Origin: Salinimicrobium sp050750585 | GTDB lineage: Bacteria > Bacteroidota > Bacteroidia > Flavobacteriales > Flavobacteriaceae | Assembly (NCBI RefSeq): GCF_050750585.1 | Contig: NZ_JBOJLM010000004.1 | Location: 62,001-126,000, forward strand | DNA length: 64,000 nt | Direction of reading: 5' to 3' | Shown here: positions 26,453 through 36,700 of the stretch, in pieces | Numbering within the stretch: the first letter of the stretch is position 1 | Layout: every line of letters begins with the position of its first letter | Notes under the pieces: generated by a model | Told to the model about the DNA's origin: nothing | The model's database searches: none | What the model saw: the letters and a program-made list of their open reading frames with translations, nothing else | Program-made: the position numbers and the translations under genes

Positions 26453-27304
26453 ATGAAAACAATAAGATTAAATAATGATGTCGAAATGCCCATCCTTGGA
26501 TTCGGAGTATTTCAAATACCGGATCCAGAGGAGTGTGAAAAAGGTGTTTTTGAAGCCATAGAAGCTGGATACCGTCTTATCGATACAGCTGAAGCTTATC
26601 AAAACGAGAAGGCTGTTGGTAAAGCTATAAAGAGAAGCAATGTGCCACGGGAAGAGCTCTTCATTACTACAAAAGTTTGGGTACAAAACGCCGGTTATGA
26701 AAATACCAAAAAAGCATTTCAAAAATCCTTGGACCGGCTGCAGTTAGATTACCTGGATCTATACTTGATCCATCAGCCATACGGGGATGTTTACGGCTCA
26801 TGGAGAGCTATGGAAGAATTGTACAAAGAAGGAAAGATTAAAGCTATTGGAGTGAGTAATTTCCAGCCTGACCGACTAATGGATCTTATAATTCACAACA
26901 AGGTAAAACCCGCCGTGAATCAGATAGAAACCCATCCGTTTACTCAACAAATTGAAACGCATGAGTTCCTTGAGGAGAACGATGTTCAACACCAGGCCTG
27001 GGGATCTTTCGCCGAAGGCAAGAATGACCTTTTTAAAAATGAATTACTGGTTTCCATTGGTAAGAAGTACAACAAATCTGTTGCCCAGGTTGTACTAAAA
27101 TGGCTGGCTCAAAGAGGTATTGTTGCTCTTTCAAAATCAGTTCATAAAAATCGTATTCAAGAGAATTTCAATAGCCTCGATTTTGACCTAACTGCCGAGG
27201 ATATGGAAGCCATTACAAGCCTGGATCAAAAGCAAAGCCTATTCTTTGACCATCGCGATCCTGCAATGGTAAAATGGTTAGGCACAACCAAAATAGAAGA
27301 ATAA
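26453..27304 (+). CDS. Aldo/keto reductase (diketogulonate/AKR5-like)
   Basis: ATG 26453 (MKTIRLNNDVEMPILGFG) is the natural start and gives 283 aa, the usual AKR size; a longer frame from 26378 would add 25 unrelated residues. The catalytic tetrad is visible: Asp and Tyr in LIDTAEAYQNE, Lys in FITTKVWV and His in LYLIHQPYGD. The C-terminal NADPH-binding motif is near LSKSVHKNRIQENF. The enzyme reduces aldehydes or ketones with NADPH in the cytosol. It is the first gene of the cargo cluster, 20 bp before a second, exported-type reductase. Confidence 0.9.
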   Translation: MKTIRLNNDVEMPILGFGVFQIPDPEECEKGVFEAIEAGYRLIDTAEAYQNEKAVGKAIKRSNVPREELFITTKVWVQNAGYENTKKAFQKSLDRLQLDYLDLYLIHQPYGDVYGSWRAMEELYKEGKIKAIGVSNFQPDRLMDLIIHNKVKPAVNQIETHPFTQQIETHEFLEENDVQHQAWGSFAEGKNDLFKNELLVSIGKKYNKSVAQVVLKWLAQRGIVALSKSVHKNRIQENFNSLDFDLTAEDMEAITSLDQKQSLFFDHRDPAMVKWLGTTKIEE

Positions 27305-27324
27305 CTCAATAAATACCGGTAATC

Positions 27325-28509
27325 ATGGAGAATAACAAATCAAATAATTCGGGGAGTAGAAACAGTGTAAACAGACGTAAATTTTTAGGCAGCTCAGCCA
27401 TTGCCGGACTCGGACTTGCCTTGAACCCTTTTTCTGTGTCAGCCAGTAGCATAAGTGGAGTTGTGGACAAGCGTGAAGGTGAAATCTTTCCCGGAGCGAC
27501 CCATAACCGCCGGATGCTTGGAAAACTTGAAGTTTCCTCTCTTGGTTTGGGAGGATTACCTGTTGTCGGTTTTTATACCGGAGGAGTTCGGGAACAGAGT
27601 CAGGTCAATAAAATCTACCGGGAAGCCTATGATAATGGGGTAACTTTTTTTGATACTGCTGAAGTATACGGACCTCTTATTAATGAACGCCAAGTAGGAG
27701 AAGCGGTAGCCCCTTTTAGAAAAGATGTTGTCATAGCTACAAAATTTGGATTCAATGTAAACCCGGAATCGGGAGAAAGACGAGGCTTAGACAGTCGGCC
27801 CCAAAGCATTCGCAGAACTGTGGATGGTATGCTCCAAAGGTTACAAACGGATTACATAGACCTCTTGTATCAACATCGTGTAGATCCGGAGGTCCCTATA
27901 GAGGAAGTTGCAGGAGCCATTCAGGACTTGATGAAGGAAGGAAAGGTTTTACATTGGGGGCTTTCTGAGCCTGGCTTAAAAACAATTCGAAGAGCTCATG
28001 CAGTACAACCTTTGTCTGCAATTCAAAATGAGTATTCCCCCTGGAGCCGTGATCCTGAAGCCGAAGTTCTACCTCTCTGCGAAGAATTAAATATCGGTTT
28101 TGTTCCATGGTGTCCGCTGGGTTATGGTTTCTTTGCCGATGCGATCAACGAGAACACCCGGTTTTCTGAAGGTGATTTTCGCGCCATACTTCCCCGCACC
28201 ACGCCTGAAAATATTCCTCAAAATTTGGAAATGCTTTATTATATTGAGGATTGGGGTCTTAGAAAAAATGCCACTGCCCCTCAGATAACCTTAGCGTGGC
28301 TACAAGCTCAAAAACCATGGATAGTGCCAATACCAGGAACGTCAAAATCTGTCCACTTAAGAGAAAACCTAAGGGCAAATGATATTTCCTTTACTGTAGA
28401 AGAGCTTGAGGAATTTAATCAGGGTCTTGCAGCCATTGAGATTGCGGGTGCACGAAATGCACCACCGGTCATGGCCGGAATGGGTGTAGAAGCCCCACCT
28501 AAACAATAA
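27325..28509 (+). CDS. Tat-exported aldo/keto reductase
   Basis: The 394-aa protein has a twin-arginine signal (VNRRKFLGSSAIAGLGLAL, about 17-36), so it is folded in the cytosol with its cofactor and then exported. The AKR barrel follows from about residue 60. Tetrad residues are Asp and Tyr in FFDTAEVYGP, Lys in VIATKFGF and His in LYQHRVDP. NADPH-binding residues lie near IPGTSKSVHLRENL. Tat-dependent AKRs are frequent in Bacteroidetes. Second gene of the AraC-linked cluster. Substrate unknown. Confidence 0.88.
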   Translation: MENNKSNNSGSRNSVNRRKFLGSSAIAGLGLALNPFSVSASSISGVVDKREGEIFPGATHNRRMLGKLEVSSLGLGGLPVVGFYTGGVREQSQVNKIYREAYDNGVTFFDTAEVYGPLINERQVGEAVAPFRKDVVIATKFGFNVNPESGERRGLDSRPQSIRRTVDGMLQRLQTDYIDLLYQHRVDPEVPIEEVAGAIQDLMKEGKVLHWGLSEPGLKTIRRAHAVQPLSAIQNEYSPWSRDPEAEVLPLCEELNIGFVPWCPLGYGFFADAINENTRFSEGDFRAILPRTTPENIPQNLEMLYYIEDWGLRKNATAPQITLAWLQAQKPWIVPIPGTSKSVHLRENLRANDISFTVEELEEFNQGLAAIEIAGARNAPPVMAGMGVEAPPKQ

Positions 28510-28567
28510 ATTTCAGTGATCTTAATAATAAATCACATTCTGATCCTGAAAATCTGAATCTTATTCT

Positions 28568-29680
28568 ATGAAAAAATTAATATCGAATACCTATTTCTGG
28601 TCTGTTATCATTGGCGTTTCTATTGTTGTAGGAGGTTGTACATCACCACCAGAAAATGAAGAGGTAAATGCATTGATGATCAGGGAGCAAGGCAGTTTTT
28701 TTGTCGGTGGTACAGTCAAAAGAAGTTCTGGTTCATTTGACCCTATTGAGGATGGCGCTTTTAATCCCGCAAATCAGGATACAACAGGACAAACTTTACA
28801 TGGAGATCACGCTTTTGTTTTTTACCAGGTACCACTGGAACCGCGAGAACATCCGCTGGTTTTCTGGCATGGGTTTGGTCAATCGATGAAAACTTGGCAA
28901 ACCACACCTGATGGTCGTGAGGGTTTTCAAAGCATTTTTTTACGCCACCACTATCCAGTTTATCTCATTGATCAACCCAGACGTGGAGCGGCTGGAAGAA
29001 GTACAGAACCCACTACAATTACAGCAGCTACAGATGATCAACTTTGGTTTGGGATCTTTAGGTTAGGCTTGGGAACAGAATTCTATGAAGGGGTACAATT
29101 CTCCAAAGACCCTGAAGCTCTGGATCAATTTTTCCGTCAAATGACGCCAGATACTGGTCCATTAGATATTCAGGTTAATATTGATGCAGTCTCGGCATTA
29201 TTTAATAGGATTGGCCCCGGTGTCCTGGTAACACATTCCCATAGTGGTGGTCAAGGGTGGCTTACTGCATTAGAGAACGAGAACATTAAGGGTATTGCTT
29301 CATATGAACCTGGAAGTAATTTTGTTTTTCCGGAAGGTGAGGTGCCTGAGCCTATCCAATACATGGGTGGCCAGCTTAGCGCAAGGGCAGTATCAATGTC
29401 AGAGTTTAAACGTCTCACTGAAATACCCATCATCATCTATTTTGGTGATTTTATTCCTGAGGAATCAGTAAATAATCCTGGAAAGGAACAGTGGAGAGCA
29501 GCTCTTGCTATGGCCAGAAAATGGGCAGAAATAGTAAACAATTATGGAGGCGATGTTACTGTTGTTCCCTTTCCTGAAATAGGTCTGGAAGGAAACACTC
29601 ATTTTCCAATGTCTGACTTAAATAATCAGAAAGTAGCAGATCACCTTTTAAATTGGTTAGAGGAAAAAGGCTTGAATTGA
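28568..29680 (+). CDS. Alpha/beta hydrolase lipoprotein (esterase-like)
   Basis: A lipoprotein signal peptide ends in IVVGGC (Cys about 24). The 370-aa body has the alpha/beta hydrolase pattern: an oxyanion region HPLVFWHGFG, a nucleophile elbow in THSHSGGQGW, and a C-terminal His in GNTHFPMSD. The enzyme should act in the periplasm or on the outer membrane on an ester or amide substrate. It lies 58 bp after the Tat reductase in the same cluster. Related annotated proteins are called 'alpha/beta fold hydrolase' with no known substrate. Confidence 0.82.
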   Translation: MKKLISNTYFWSVIIGVSIVVGGCTSPPENEEVNALMIREQGSFFVGGTVKRSSGSFDPIEDGAFNPANQDTTGQTLHGDHAFVFYQVPLEPREHPLVFWHGFGQSMKTWQTTPDGREGFQSIFLRHHYPVYLIDQPRRGAAGRSTEPTTITAATDDQLWFGIFRLGLGTEFYEGVQFSKDPEALDQFFRQMTPDTGPLDIQVNIDAVSALFNRIGPGVLVTHSHSGGQGWLTALENENIKGIASYEPGSNFVFPEGEVPEPIQYMGGQLSARAVSMSEFKRLTEIPIIIYFGDFIPEESVNNPGKEQWRAALAMARKWAEIVNNYGGDVTVVPFPEIGLEGNTHFPMSDLNNQKVADHLLNWLEEKGLN

Positions 29681-29775
29681 AAAATACTGTAGTTGAAATC
29701 TACGAGCACCGAATTAAAATTAGGACAGGGAAAAGTTCTGTTTCTATAGAACCTAAATAACTTAAAATATAAAAC

Positions 29776-30237
29776 ATGAATCTATACAGGTTTTTATCAG
29801 CCATAATTTTTATTCTCATTTCTTTCCAGGCAGCAATTCAAGAGGAGATTTTACAAAGGAATTCTGAAAATGAAATCATTAAACTTTCTCAGGACAAATG
29901 GGAGTGGATGGCGAACAGGGAGGTTGAGAAGCTGAAAGATCTGTTTCATGAAAAATCTCAGTTCGTACATATGGGCGGCAGCTGGGGCAAGGAGCGTGAG
30001 GTTGAAATCATTAGATCAGGCGGTATTCACTACAAAAATGCCGAGATTCATAATGTTTCTGTAGATGTTATGGGGAATATTGCAATTCTTCTAAACCGTA
30101 TTACTCTGCTTGCGGTAGTTGGAGGAAATGAAGTTACTAATCCATTTGTGGTTACAGAAGTATATAAAAAGGAAAATGGTAACTGGAAGCTGGCCAACAT
30201 GTCTTTTGTAAGGCAACTAACAAGACCTGAAGAATAA
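29776..30237 (+). CDS. SnoaL/NTF2-like exported protein
   Basis: The 153-aa protein has an N-terminal signal peptide (about 1-20) and an NTF2-like cone fold of the SnoaL/DUF4440 type (SQDKWEWMANREVEKLKDLFHEKSQFVHMGG start, VTEVYKKENGNWKLANMSFV end). Members are small ligand-binding or isomerase-like proteins; the substrate cannot be inferred. It is located 95 bp after the hydrolase and 20 bp before the flavodoxin gene, inside the AraC-linked cluster. Confidence 0.8.
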   Translation: MNLYRFLSAIIFILISFQAAIQEEILQRNSENEIIKLSQDKWEWMANREVEKLKDLFHEKSQFVHMGGSWGKEREVEIIRSGGIHYKNAEIHNVSVDVMGNIAILLNRITLLAVVGGNEVTNPFVVTEVYKKENGNWKLANMSFVRQLTRPEE

Positions 30238-30257
30238 TTTCAGCACTAAAACTTTTT

Positions 30258-30893
30258 ATGATGAGAATTAAACTTTTATCTGCCTTTGTATTCTTTATGT
30301 GTCTCAACGTTTCCTGTAATGGCAAATCTACAGCTGTACCTCAAGAAGTAGCTCCACCTATCGAACAGGATTCCTCCAAAATTCTGATCGTTTATTTATC
30401 CCGGACGAATAACACTGAAGCAGTAGCTGAAATGATCCAGGATTTTGTGGGTGGTGACAAGGTGGAACTTCAATTAGAAGATCCGTATCCTGAAAATTAC
30501 CGGGAAATTGTTGACCAGGTAGACAGAGAGAATGAAACGGGATATTTGCCTCCTCTTAAGACTGAAATTGAAAATATACAGGAGTACGATACAGTATTTC
30601 TCGGCTTTCCCACCTGGGATATGCAACTGCCTCCTCCCATGAAAAGTTTTTTAAACAAGTATGATTTAGGTGGCAAAACAGTGATTCCGTTTAATACCAA
30701 TGGTGGGTATGGAATTGGAAGCAGCTTTAACACTGTAGAAACCTTATGTCAGGATTGTAACATCCTGGAAGGTTATTCTACCAAAGGCGGAGTGGAGAGA
30801 GACGAAATCTACTTTGTAATGGAAGGTGAGAAACGCAGAGATGTACAGGCAGAGATAGAGAAATGGTTGCAAAGAATCGGTGTGACCCAATAA
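30258..30893 (+). CDS. Flavodoxin-family lipoprotein
   Basis: The 211-aa protein starts at the first of two adjacent ATGs (30258). A lipoprotein signal ends near NVSCNG, so this flavodoxin-like domain sits outside the inner membrane, which is unusual for classical flavodoxins but common for this Bacteroidetes type. The FMN phosphate loop is visible as ILIVYLSRTNNTEAVAEMI, with FLGFPTWDMQLPPPMKSFL and FNTNGGYGIGSSF lining the flavin. It likely acts as an FMN-dependent NAD(P)H quinone or substrate reductase, together with the neighbouring reductases. Confidence 0.85.
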   Translation: MMRIKLLSAFVFFMCLNVSCNGKSTAVPQEVAPPIEQDSSKILIVYLSRTNNTEAVAEMIQDFVGGDKVELQLEDPYPENYREIVDQVDRENETGYLPPLKTEIENIQEYDTVFLGFPTWDMQLPPPMKSFLNKYDLGGKTVIPFNTNGGYGIGSSFNTVETLCQDCNILEGYSTKGGVERDEIYFVMEGEKRRDVQAEIEKWLQRIGVTQ

Positions 30894-30911
30894 ACTAAAA
30901 ATTGAAGGAAA

Positions 30912-31643
30912 ATGACTTTTAAAAATATGATTACCGGAATACTTCTCAGCTTGCTATGCGTGAGTTATAGTGCAAATGCACAACCGGAAGAGGGAACTAA
31001 AAAAGAATTAACCCAGAAGCAACAAGGTCTTATTTCTATTGCAGCCTATACTGCCCAAGGTGATCTGATTAATTTAGAATCTGCCCTTAATCAAGGATTA
31101 GACGCAGGCTTAACGGTAAATGAAATCAAAGAAGCCCTTATCCATCTTTATGCTTATGCGGGATTTCCACGCAGTATCCGTGGTCTGCAAACATTCATGA
31201 GTGTCCTGGAAGAACGAAAGGCCAGGGGCATCAAGGATGAACAGGGACCCGAAGCCTCCCCAATTTCAGAGGAGCCAAGCAAATACGAACGTGGAAAAGC
31301 CGTGCTCGAAGAATTGATCCAGGCTCCGCTGGATGGGCCTCATACGGGCTATGCGGCCTTTGCCCCTACAATAGAAGTTTTCCTAAAAGAGCATTTGTTC
31401 GCCGATTTATTTGAACGCGATGTACTTACTTTTGCGCAACGGGAATTGGTTACCATCTCTGTCCTTAGCAGCATCGGAAAAGTGGAACCTATGCTCAATA
31501 GCCATTTCAATATTTGCCTTAATCTGGGTTTAACGCCGGGGCAATTGTTGCACTTCACAAAAATTATTGGTTCCACTATAGGTGAAAAAGAAGCAAATGC
31601 AGCTGAATCTGTTTTGAATGAAGTGTTAGAAGAGAGAAAATAA
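30912..31643 (+). CDS. Carboxymuconolactone decarboxylase-family protein, two domains
   Basis: A signal peptide (about 1-23, ending SANAQ) precedes two CMD domains (about 35-105 and 130-240), recognised by the repeated pattern LTQKQQGLISIAAYTAQGDL / LTFAQRELVTISVLSSIGKV and the following helices (AYAGFPRSIRGL). The CxxC pair of AhpD-type peroxidases is missing, so a thiol peroxidase role is unlikely; lactone or quinone chemistry is more plausible. Encoded 18 bp after the flavodoxin gene. Confidence 0.85.
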   Translation: MTFKNMITGILLSLLCVSYSANAQPEEGTKKELTQKQQGLISIAAYTAQGDLINLESALNQGLDAGLTVNEIKEALIHLYAYAGFPRSIRGLQTFMSVLEERKARGIKDEQGPEASPISEEPSKYERGKAVLEELIQAPLDGPHTGYAAFAPTIEVFLKEHLFADLFERDVLTFAQRELVTISVLSSIGKVEPMLNSHFNICLNLGLTPGQLLHFTKIIGSTIGEKEANAAESVLNEVLEERK

Positions 31644-31666
31644 TATGCCCAAAGAAAACTTAGAAA

Positions 31667-32752
31667 ATGAAAAAAATAGTAGCAATATTCATGCTTGCAA
31701 TGTCCATAGTTACAATAAATACTACCAATGCTCAATCTTCAAAAGCAAATAAAAACCCTTATACCCTGGTTTATGCGGGAGCAATTACAGAAAATGTAGA
31801 GGGGGAGGTAAACATCCATCCAGTAAATTATAAGATTAAGAATATCGAAATAGCTGCCAATGTTTACACACCTGCAAATTATGATCCTGCAAATAAATAT
31901 CCGGCAATAGTTGTTGCGCATCCTAACGGAGGGGTAAAAGAACAGGTAGCAGGATTGTATGCACAACGATTAGCAGAGCAAGGTTATATTACTATTGCAG
32001 CAGATGCAGCTTATCAGGGTGCAAGTGGCGGAACTCCTCGAAATATTGATAAACCAGCACATCGTATTGAAGATATTCACGCAATGGCAGATTACATTAC
32101 CCAATATGAAGGTGTCGACAAAGACAATGTAGGATTGTTGGGAATTTGTGGTGGTGGAGGTTATTCCTTAAAAGCTGCCCAGGCGGATAAAAGGTTTAAA
32201 GCAGTAGCCACTCTAAGTATGTTCAATTCTGGAGAGGTAAGACGGAACGGATTTATGAAATCCCAAGTTTCTACAATTCAGGAGAGATTAAAGGAAGCTT
32301 CAGATGCCCGCGCATTAGAAGCTGCCGGAGGTGAAGTACGCTACGCTGCTGATTTAGAGTGTTCCGATGAAATGGCAGACAAAATGCCGTTTGATTTATA
32401 TCGTGAAGGCCACTATTACTACCACAGAACCCATGCGCACCCCAATTCTACATTCAGGTATACGATGAGCAGTTTGATAGATTTAATGACATTTGATGCC
32501 ACTACTAATATGGACCTGATCAATCAGCCCTTACTAATGATCGCCGGAAGCAATGCCGATACGTATTATATGACAGATGATGCCTTTAATAAAGCCAGTA
32601 ATGCAAAAAACAAAGAGTTATTTCTAATTGATGGAGCTACTCATATTGAGACTTACTGGAAACCAGAATACGTATCGGAAGCGGTAAATAAACTAACCGA
32701 TTTCTTCGGTAATAACCTAAGAACAAATGACAGCAAAGAGAATAAAATTTAA
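31667..32752 (+). CDS. Dienelactone hydrolase-like exported hydrolase
   Basis: The 361-aa protein has a signal peptide (about 1-22). The nucleophile elbow reads GICGGGGYS, giving Cys in place of Ser, as in dienelactone hydrolases. Asp (AGSNADTYY) and His (DGATHIETY) complete a triad. The closest general type is the YcjY/'alpha/beta hydrolase' family of Bacteroidetes. The last 26 bp overlap the cupin gene, indicating translational coupling. Substrate unknown; with CMD and reductases nearby, ring-lactone turnover is a reasonable guess. Confidence 0.85.
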   Translation: MKKIVAIFMLAMSIVTINTTNAQSSKANKNPYTLVYAGAITENVEGEVNIHPVNYKIKNIEIAANVYTPANYDPANKYPAIVVAHPNGGVKEQVAGLYAQRLAEQGYITIAADAAYQGASGGTPRNIDKPAHRIEDIHAMADYITQYEGVDKDNVGLLGICGGGGYSLKAAQADKRFKAVATLSMFNSGEVRRNGFMKSQVSTIQERLKEASDARALEAAGGEVRYAADLECSDEMADKMPFDLYREGHYYYHRTHAHPNSTFRYTMSSLIDLMTFDATTNMDLINQPLLMIAGSNADTYYMTDDAFNKASNAKNKELFLIDGATHIETYWKPEYVSEAVNKLTDFFGNNLRTNDSKENKI

Positions 32753-33203
32753 AGTGAAATTGGCTTTGATAGCCCTTGTTATAATTTCCTGCAACCAGCC
32801 TGGAGATAATCGTATTACAGAAGATCCATTCCCGAAAGGTGACAAGATAAACAGCGAAAATTTCACCGGTACTGTTTATGTAAATATGCTTGCGCCAAAC
32901 GATACTATTCATAATATTTCTATGGGCAATGTCACTTTTGAACCCGGAGCGAGATCAAACTGGCACTACCATCCCGGAGGCCAGGTATTAATTATTACTC
33001 ACGGAAAAGGCCATTATCAGGAAGAGGGAAAGCAGGTCCAGATCATCAAGGCAGGCGAAGTAATAAAATGTCCACCCAATGTAAAACATTGGCATGGGGC
33101 ATCACCAGGAGAATCAATGACTCATACAGCAATTAGTACCAATATTGATCAGGGGGGTGTGGTTTGGCTGAGTGCAGTATCTAATGAAGAATATAATCCC
33201 TGA
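32727..33203 (+). CDS. Cupin-domain lipoprotein
   Basis: The 158-aa protein starts inside the hydrolase gene (ATG 32727). A lipoprotein signal ends in LVIISC. The cupin fold spans about 55-145 with metal-ligand motif 1 WHYHPGGQVLIITHGKGHY and motif 2 PPNVKHWHGA, which supply three or four His ligands. This cupin type often ends AKR/CMD clusters and may bind or oxidise the same substrate. Last gene of the AraC-linked cluster; no clear terminator follows in 33204-33397. Confidence 0.87.
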   Translation: MTAKRIKFKVKLALIALVIISCNQPGDNRITEDPFPKGDKINSENFTGTVYVNMLAPNDTIHNISMGNVTFEPGARSNWHYHPGGQVLIITHGKGHYQEEGKQVQIIKAGEVIKCPPNVKHWHGASPGESMTHTAISTNIDQGGVVWLSAVSNEEYNP

Positions 33204-33397
33204 GAATTGCCTATTTTCCCGTTGAACATATAGCCCACCAATATGAAGAATTTTTATTCTGCATGAACAGACTTTATCCCAATACAACATAGACGCATCA
33301 GCTAAGACCACGATAGTTCCTTAGAAATATCACCAATTAAATTTTTAATTTCCATACCTGCATTTCCTGCATTTCTTGCATTCGGAATCTTAAAAAT

Positions 33398-33700
33398 CTA
33401 TCTCCTATCCCGGGCAGATCTATTTGAGTTCAATAAGGTTTCTTCAATATCCGATTGCCTGTGCCGCACCCTGGTTCCTATCTTATAGGGTTTCAGAATG
33501 CCTAATTTTCCCCATTCATGGCACGTTGGCAAGGAAATCCCCAACAGATCTGATACATCTTTTCGGCTCAACCATACTTCAGGTTCTTTAGGAGTGAACT
33601 GTTTAGAAAATTCTGCAAGGAGCTTTTCCACCCCTTCAAGAATTTCTTTTTTAAATTCCTCCGGGTCTACTTCGTAAAATTGAATGGCTTGTTTTTTCAT
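33398..33700 (-). CDS. Small excisionase-like helix-turn-helix protein
   Basis: The 100-aa protein has a helical N-terminus (about 10-40) and a HTH_17/MerR-like winged helix (EVWLSRKDVSDLLGISLPTCHEWGKLGIL then KPYKIGTRVRHRQSDIEE). Proteins of this type are excisionases or regulators on Bacteroidetes mobile elements. It is divergent from the restriction-modification gene with an 85-bp gap, so it may control that gene as well as DNA excision. The element has a second such protein at 38279, which is nearer the replication genes. Confidence 0.8.
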   Translation of the reverse strand: MKKQAIQFYEVDPEEFKKEILEGVEKLLAEFSKQFTPKEPEVWLSRKDVSDLLGISLPTCHEWGKLGILKPYKIGTRVRHRQSDIEETLLNSNRSARDRR

Positions 33701-33785
33701 TTTTTAGCATCCAATTTACGGTTTCCCCTCCTTTCCTTTAACAGAATATTAATAGATTTACAGTTAGGACCAAACCAACCTCAGA

Positions 33786-36700
33786 ATGACCATAGCCGAA
33801 TACCTCTCTCACCTCAATAGACTTTATCTTACCGGCCACGCAAGAGAACACTCCTACCGCGGAGATCTTCAAACCTTATTATCAACTCTTTTACCAGATA
33901 TCCTGGTGACCAATGAACCGGCCCGGGTAAGTTGTGGCGCTCCAGACTATATGCTCTCAAGGAAAGGCGTACCTGTAGGTTATGTGGAAGCAAAGGATAT
34001 AGGGGTGGATTTAGATTCTAAAGGTCTAAAGGAACAATTCGAAAGGTATAAATCAGGTCTAACCAATCTTATAATTACCGACTATCTCAATTTCAGGTTT
34101 TACAGGGAAGGAGAATTTGTAACTGAAATATCCATTGGCAGTCTGGAAGATGGTGAAATCAAACCTTTACCAGGCAATTTCGAACATTTTACGCACCTCA
34201 TTTCTGATTTTGCTTTAGTTGTCACTCAAAGCATTAAGTCCCCTACCCGACTGGCAAAAATGATGGCGGGGAAAGCAAGATTAATGGCCGATGTCATTGA
34301 AAAGTCTTTGGATAGTGATGATGAGCAGGAAAAAAGGTCAAATCTGAAGTCCCAGATGATCTCTTTTCAGCAAATGCTCATACACGATATTACAAACAGG
34401 TCCTTTGCCGATATTTATTCCCAGACTATTGCCTACGGGATGTTTGCAGCACGCTATCATGATCCTACGCTGCCAACTTTTTCCCGAATGGAAGCCGCTC
34501 AGCTTATCCCAAAGAGTAACCCGTTTCTGCGGAAGCTGTTCCAGGATATTGCCGGTTTTGACCTGGACGATAGACTTGTTTGGATCGTTGAGGAATTGGT
34601 GAGCATTTTCCTGGCCTCAGATGTTTCAAAGATCATGAAGAACTTCGGAAAAAGCACCAAGCAAGACGATCCTGTAGTTCACTTTTACGAAACCTTTTTA
34701 GGAGAATATAATCCTGCACTTCGAAAAGCCCGCGGAGTGTGGTACACGCCGCAACCGGTGGTTAATTTCATTGTTCGGGCCGTTGATGATATCCTGAAGG
34801 ACGAATTTGGTCTCCCTCAAGGTTTGGCCGACACCAGCAAAACCAAAGTCACCGTAAAGGTTCCCACCCATGACAAACGTTATGCCGGCGGAATGCGGGA
34901 TTATGAGCAGGAAGTGCATAAAGTGCAGATCCTTGATCCTGCCACCGGAACCGGAACTTTCCTGGCCGAAGTTGTGCGGCAGATCCACAAAAAATTTGAA
35001 GGCCAACAGGGAATTTGGACCCGGTATGCCACCGAACATTTGATCCCTCGTTTAAACGGCTTTGAATTGCTAATGGCGAGCTACGCTATGGCCCATCTCA
35101 AAATGGATATGTTGCTTACGGAAACAGGCTATAAGCCTACAGATGATCAGCGCTTCAGGATCTTTTTGACCAATTCCCTTGAAGAAGCTCACCCGGACAC
35201 AGGAACTCTTTTTAGTTCTTGGCTCTCCGATGAAGCCGACCAAGCAAATGCTGTAAAACGAGATACTCCTGTGATGTGCGTGATAGGGAACCCACCTTAT
35301 GCTATTAGCAGCTCAAACAAGGGAGAATGGGTTCAAAAACTACTGGAGGATTATAAGAAAAACTTGAATGAACGTAAGATAAATTTAGACGATGATTATA
35401 TAAAGTTCATCCGATACGGTCAGTATTTTATTGATAAAAATGGAGAAGGAATACTCGCATATATTTCTAATAACAGTTTTATTGACGGCCTAACTCACCG
35501 TCAGATGAGGAAACACCTTTTGAAAAGCTTTAGCAAGATTTATGTTTTGGACTTGCATGGAAATTCGAATAGAAAAGAAACAGCGCCAGACGGCAGCAAA
35601 GACGAAAATGTTTTTGATATCATGCAGGGTGTTTCCATTAATCTGTTCATCAAGAAACGCGGAGTACCAAACCAGGAAGATGGGGTAGTTAAACATTTTG
35701 ATTTATGGGGGAAAAGAGATTTTAAGTATAACTTTTTATCCGAGAATTCAATAAATACTATTTCTTGGAATTTATTGCAAGTAAAAGAACCTTATTTATT
35801 TTTTGTCCCTAAAGATTTTGAAGCAGAAATTCAGTATGAAAAAGGTTTTAGTGTCAAGGATCTAATGGAAGGAATTTCCGGTATTGAAACTAAAAGAGAT
35901 CATTTCGCCATGGATTTCAACGAAAAGATATTAAAAAATAGAATAGATGATTTTGTTGTTAACGATTATACTGATTCTGAACGGAAAAGAAAATTTGACT
36001 TAAGGGATAATGAGTGGGTAGTCAAAGAAGCGGTCCAAACTTTACGTCAAGATCAAAAGTGGAGAGATAACTTTGTTAAGTGCTTGTATCGCCCTTTTGA
36101 TCATCGCTGCATCATTTACAGCCCGGTAATTCTTTCAAGAGATAGGGGCACCTTAATGGCAGGAATGAATAGGGAGAATTATGGTTTAATCATTCCCCGC
36201 CAAACAAAGGAACATTTTGGAGCTTTGATAACAAACACTGTCAGCACACACAAAATAGTAACTGTTTACGACAGAAGTTTTCTTTTCCCTCTTTACCTAT
36301 ATCCAGAAAATTCCGAACAATATACGACTGAAAATGGACCACAATCCAGAATTGCAAACCTAAATCAGAAAATAATAGATAAAATAGGTGAAGGTATTAA
36401 TCACGCTTTTCTCCCGGATGAAAACCTGGTCTGCGATTTAGAAGCCGGTTTGGATGGTACTTTTTCACCATTAGATATTCTTGACTACATATATGCAGTT
36501 CTACATTCTCCGGAATACCGGGAAAAATACAAGGAATTCCTAAAAATAGAATTTCCGAGGGTGCCTTATCCGCAGAATGCCGACCAATTTTGGAAGCTTG
36601 TCGAGCTGGGCGGGCAGATACGAAAACTGCATTTATTGGAAAGCCCGCTATTGGAGAAGCGAATTACTGGTTATCCTGAAGATGGTGACAACATAATCAC

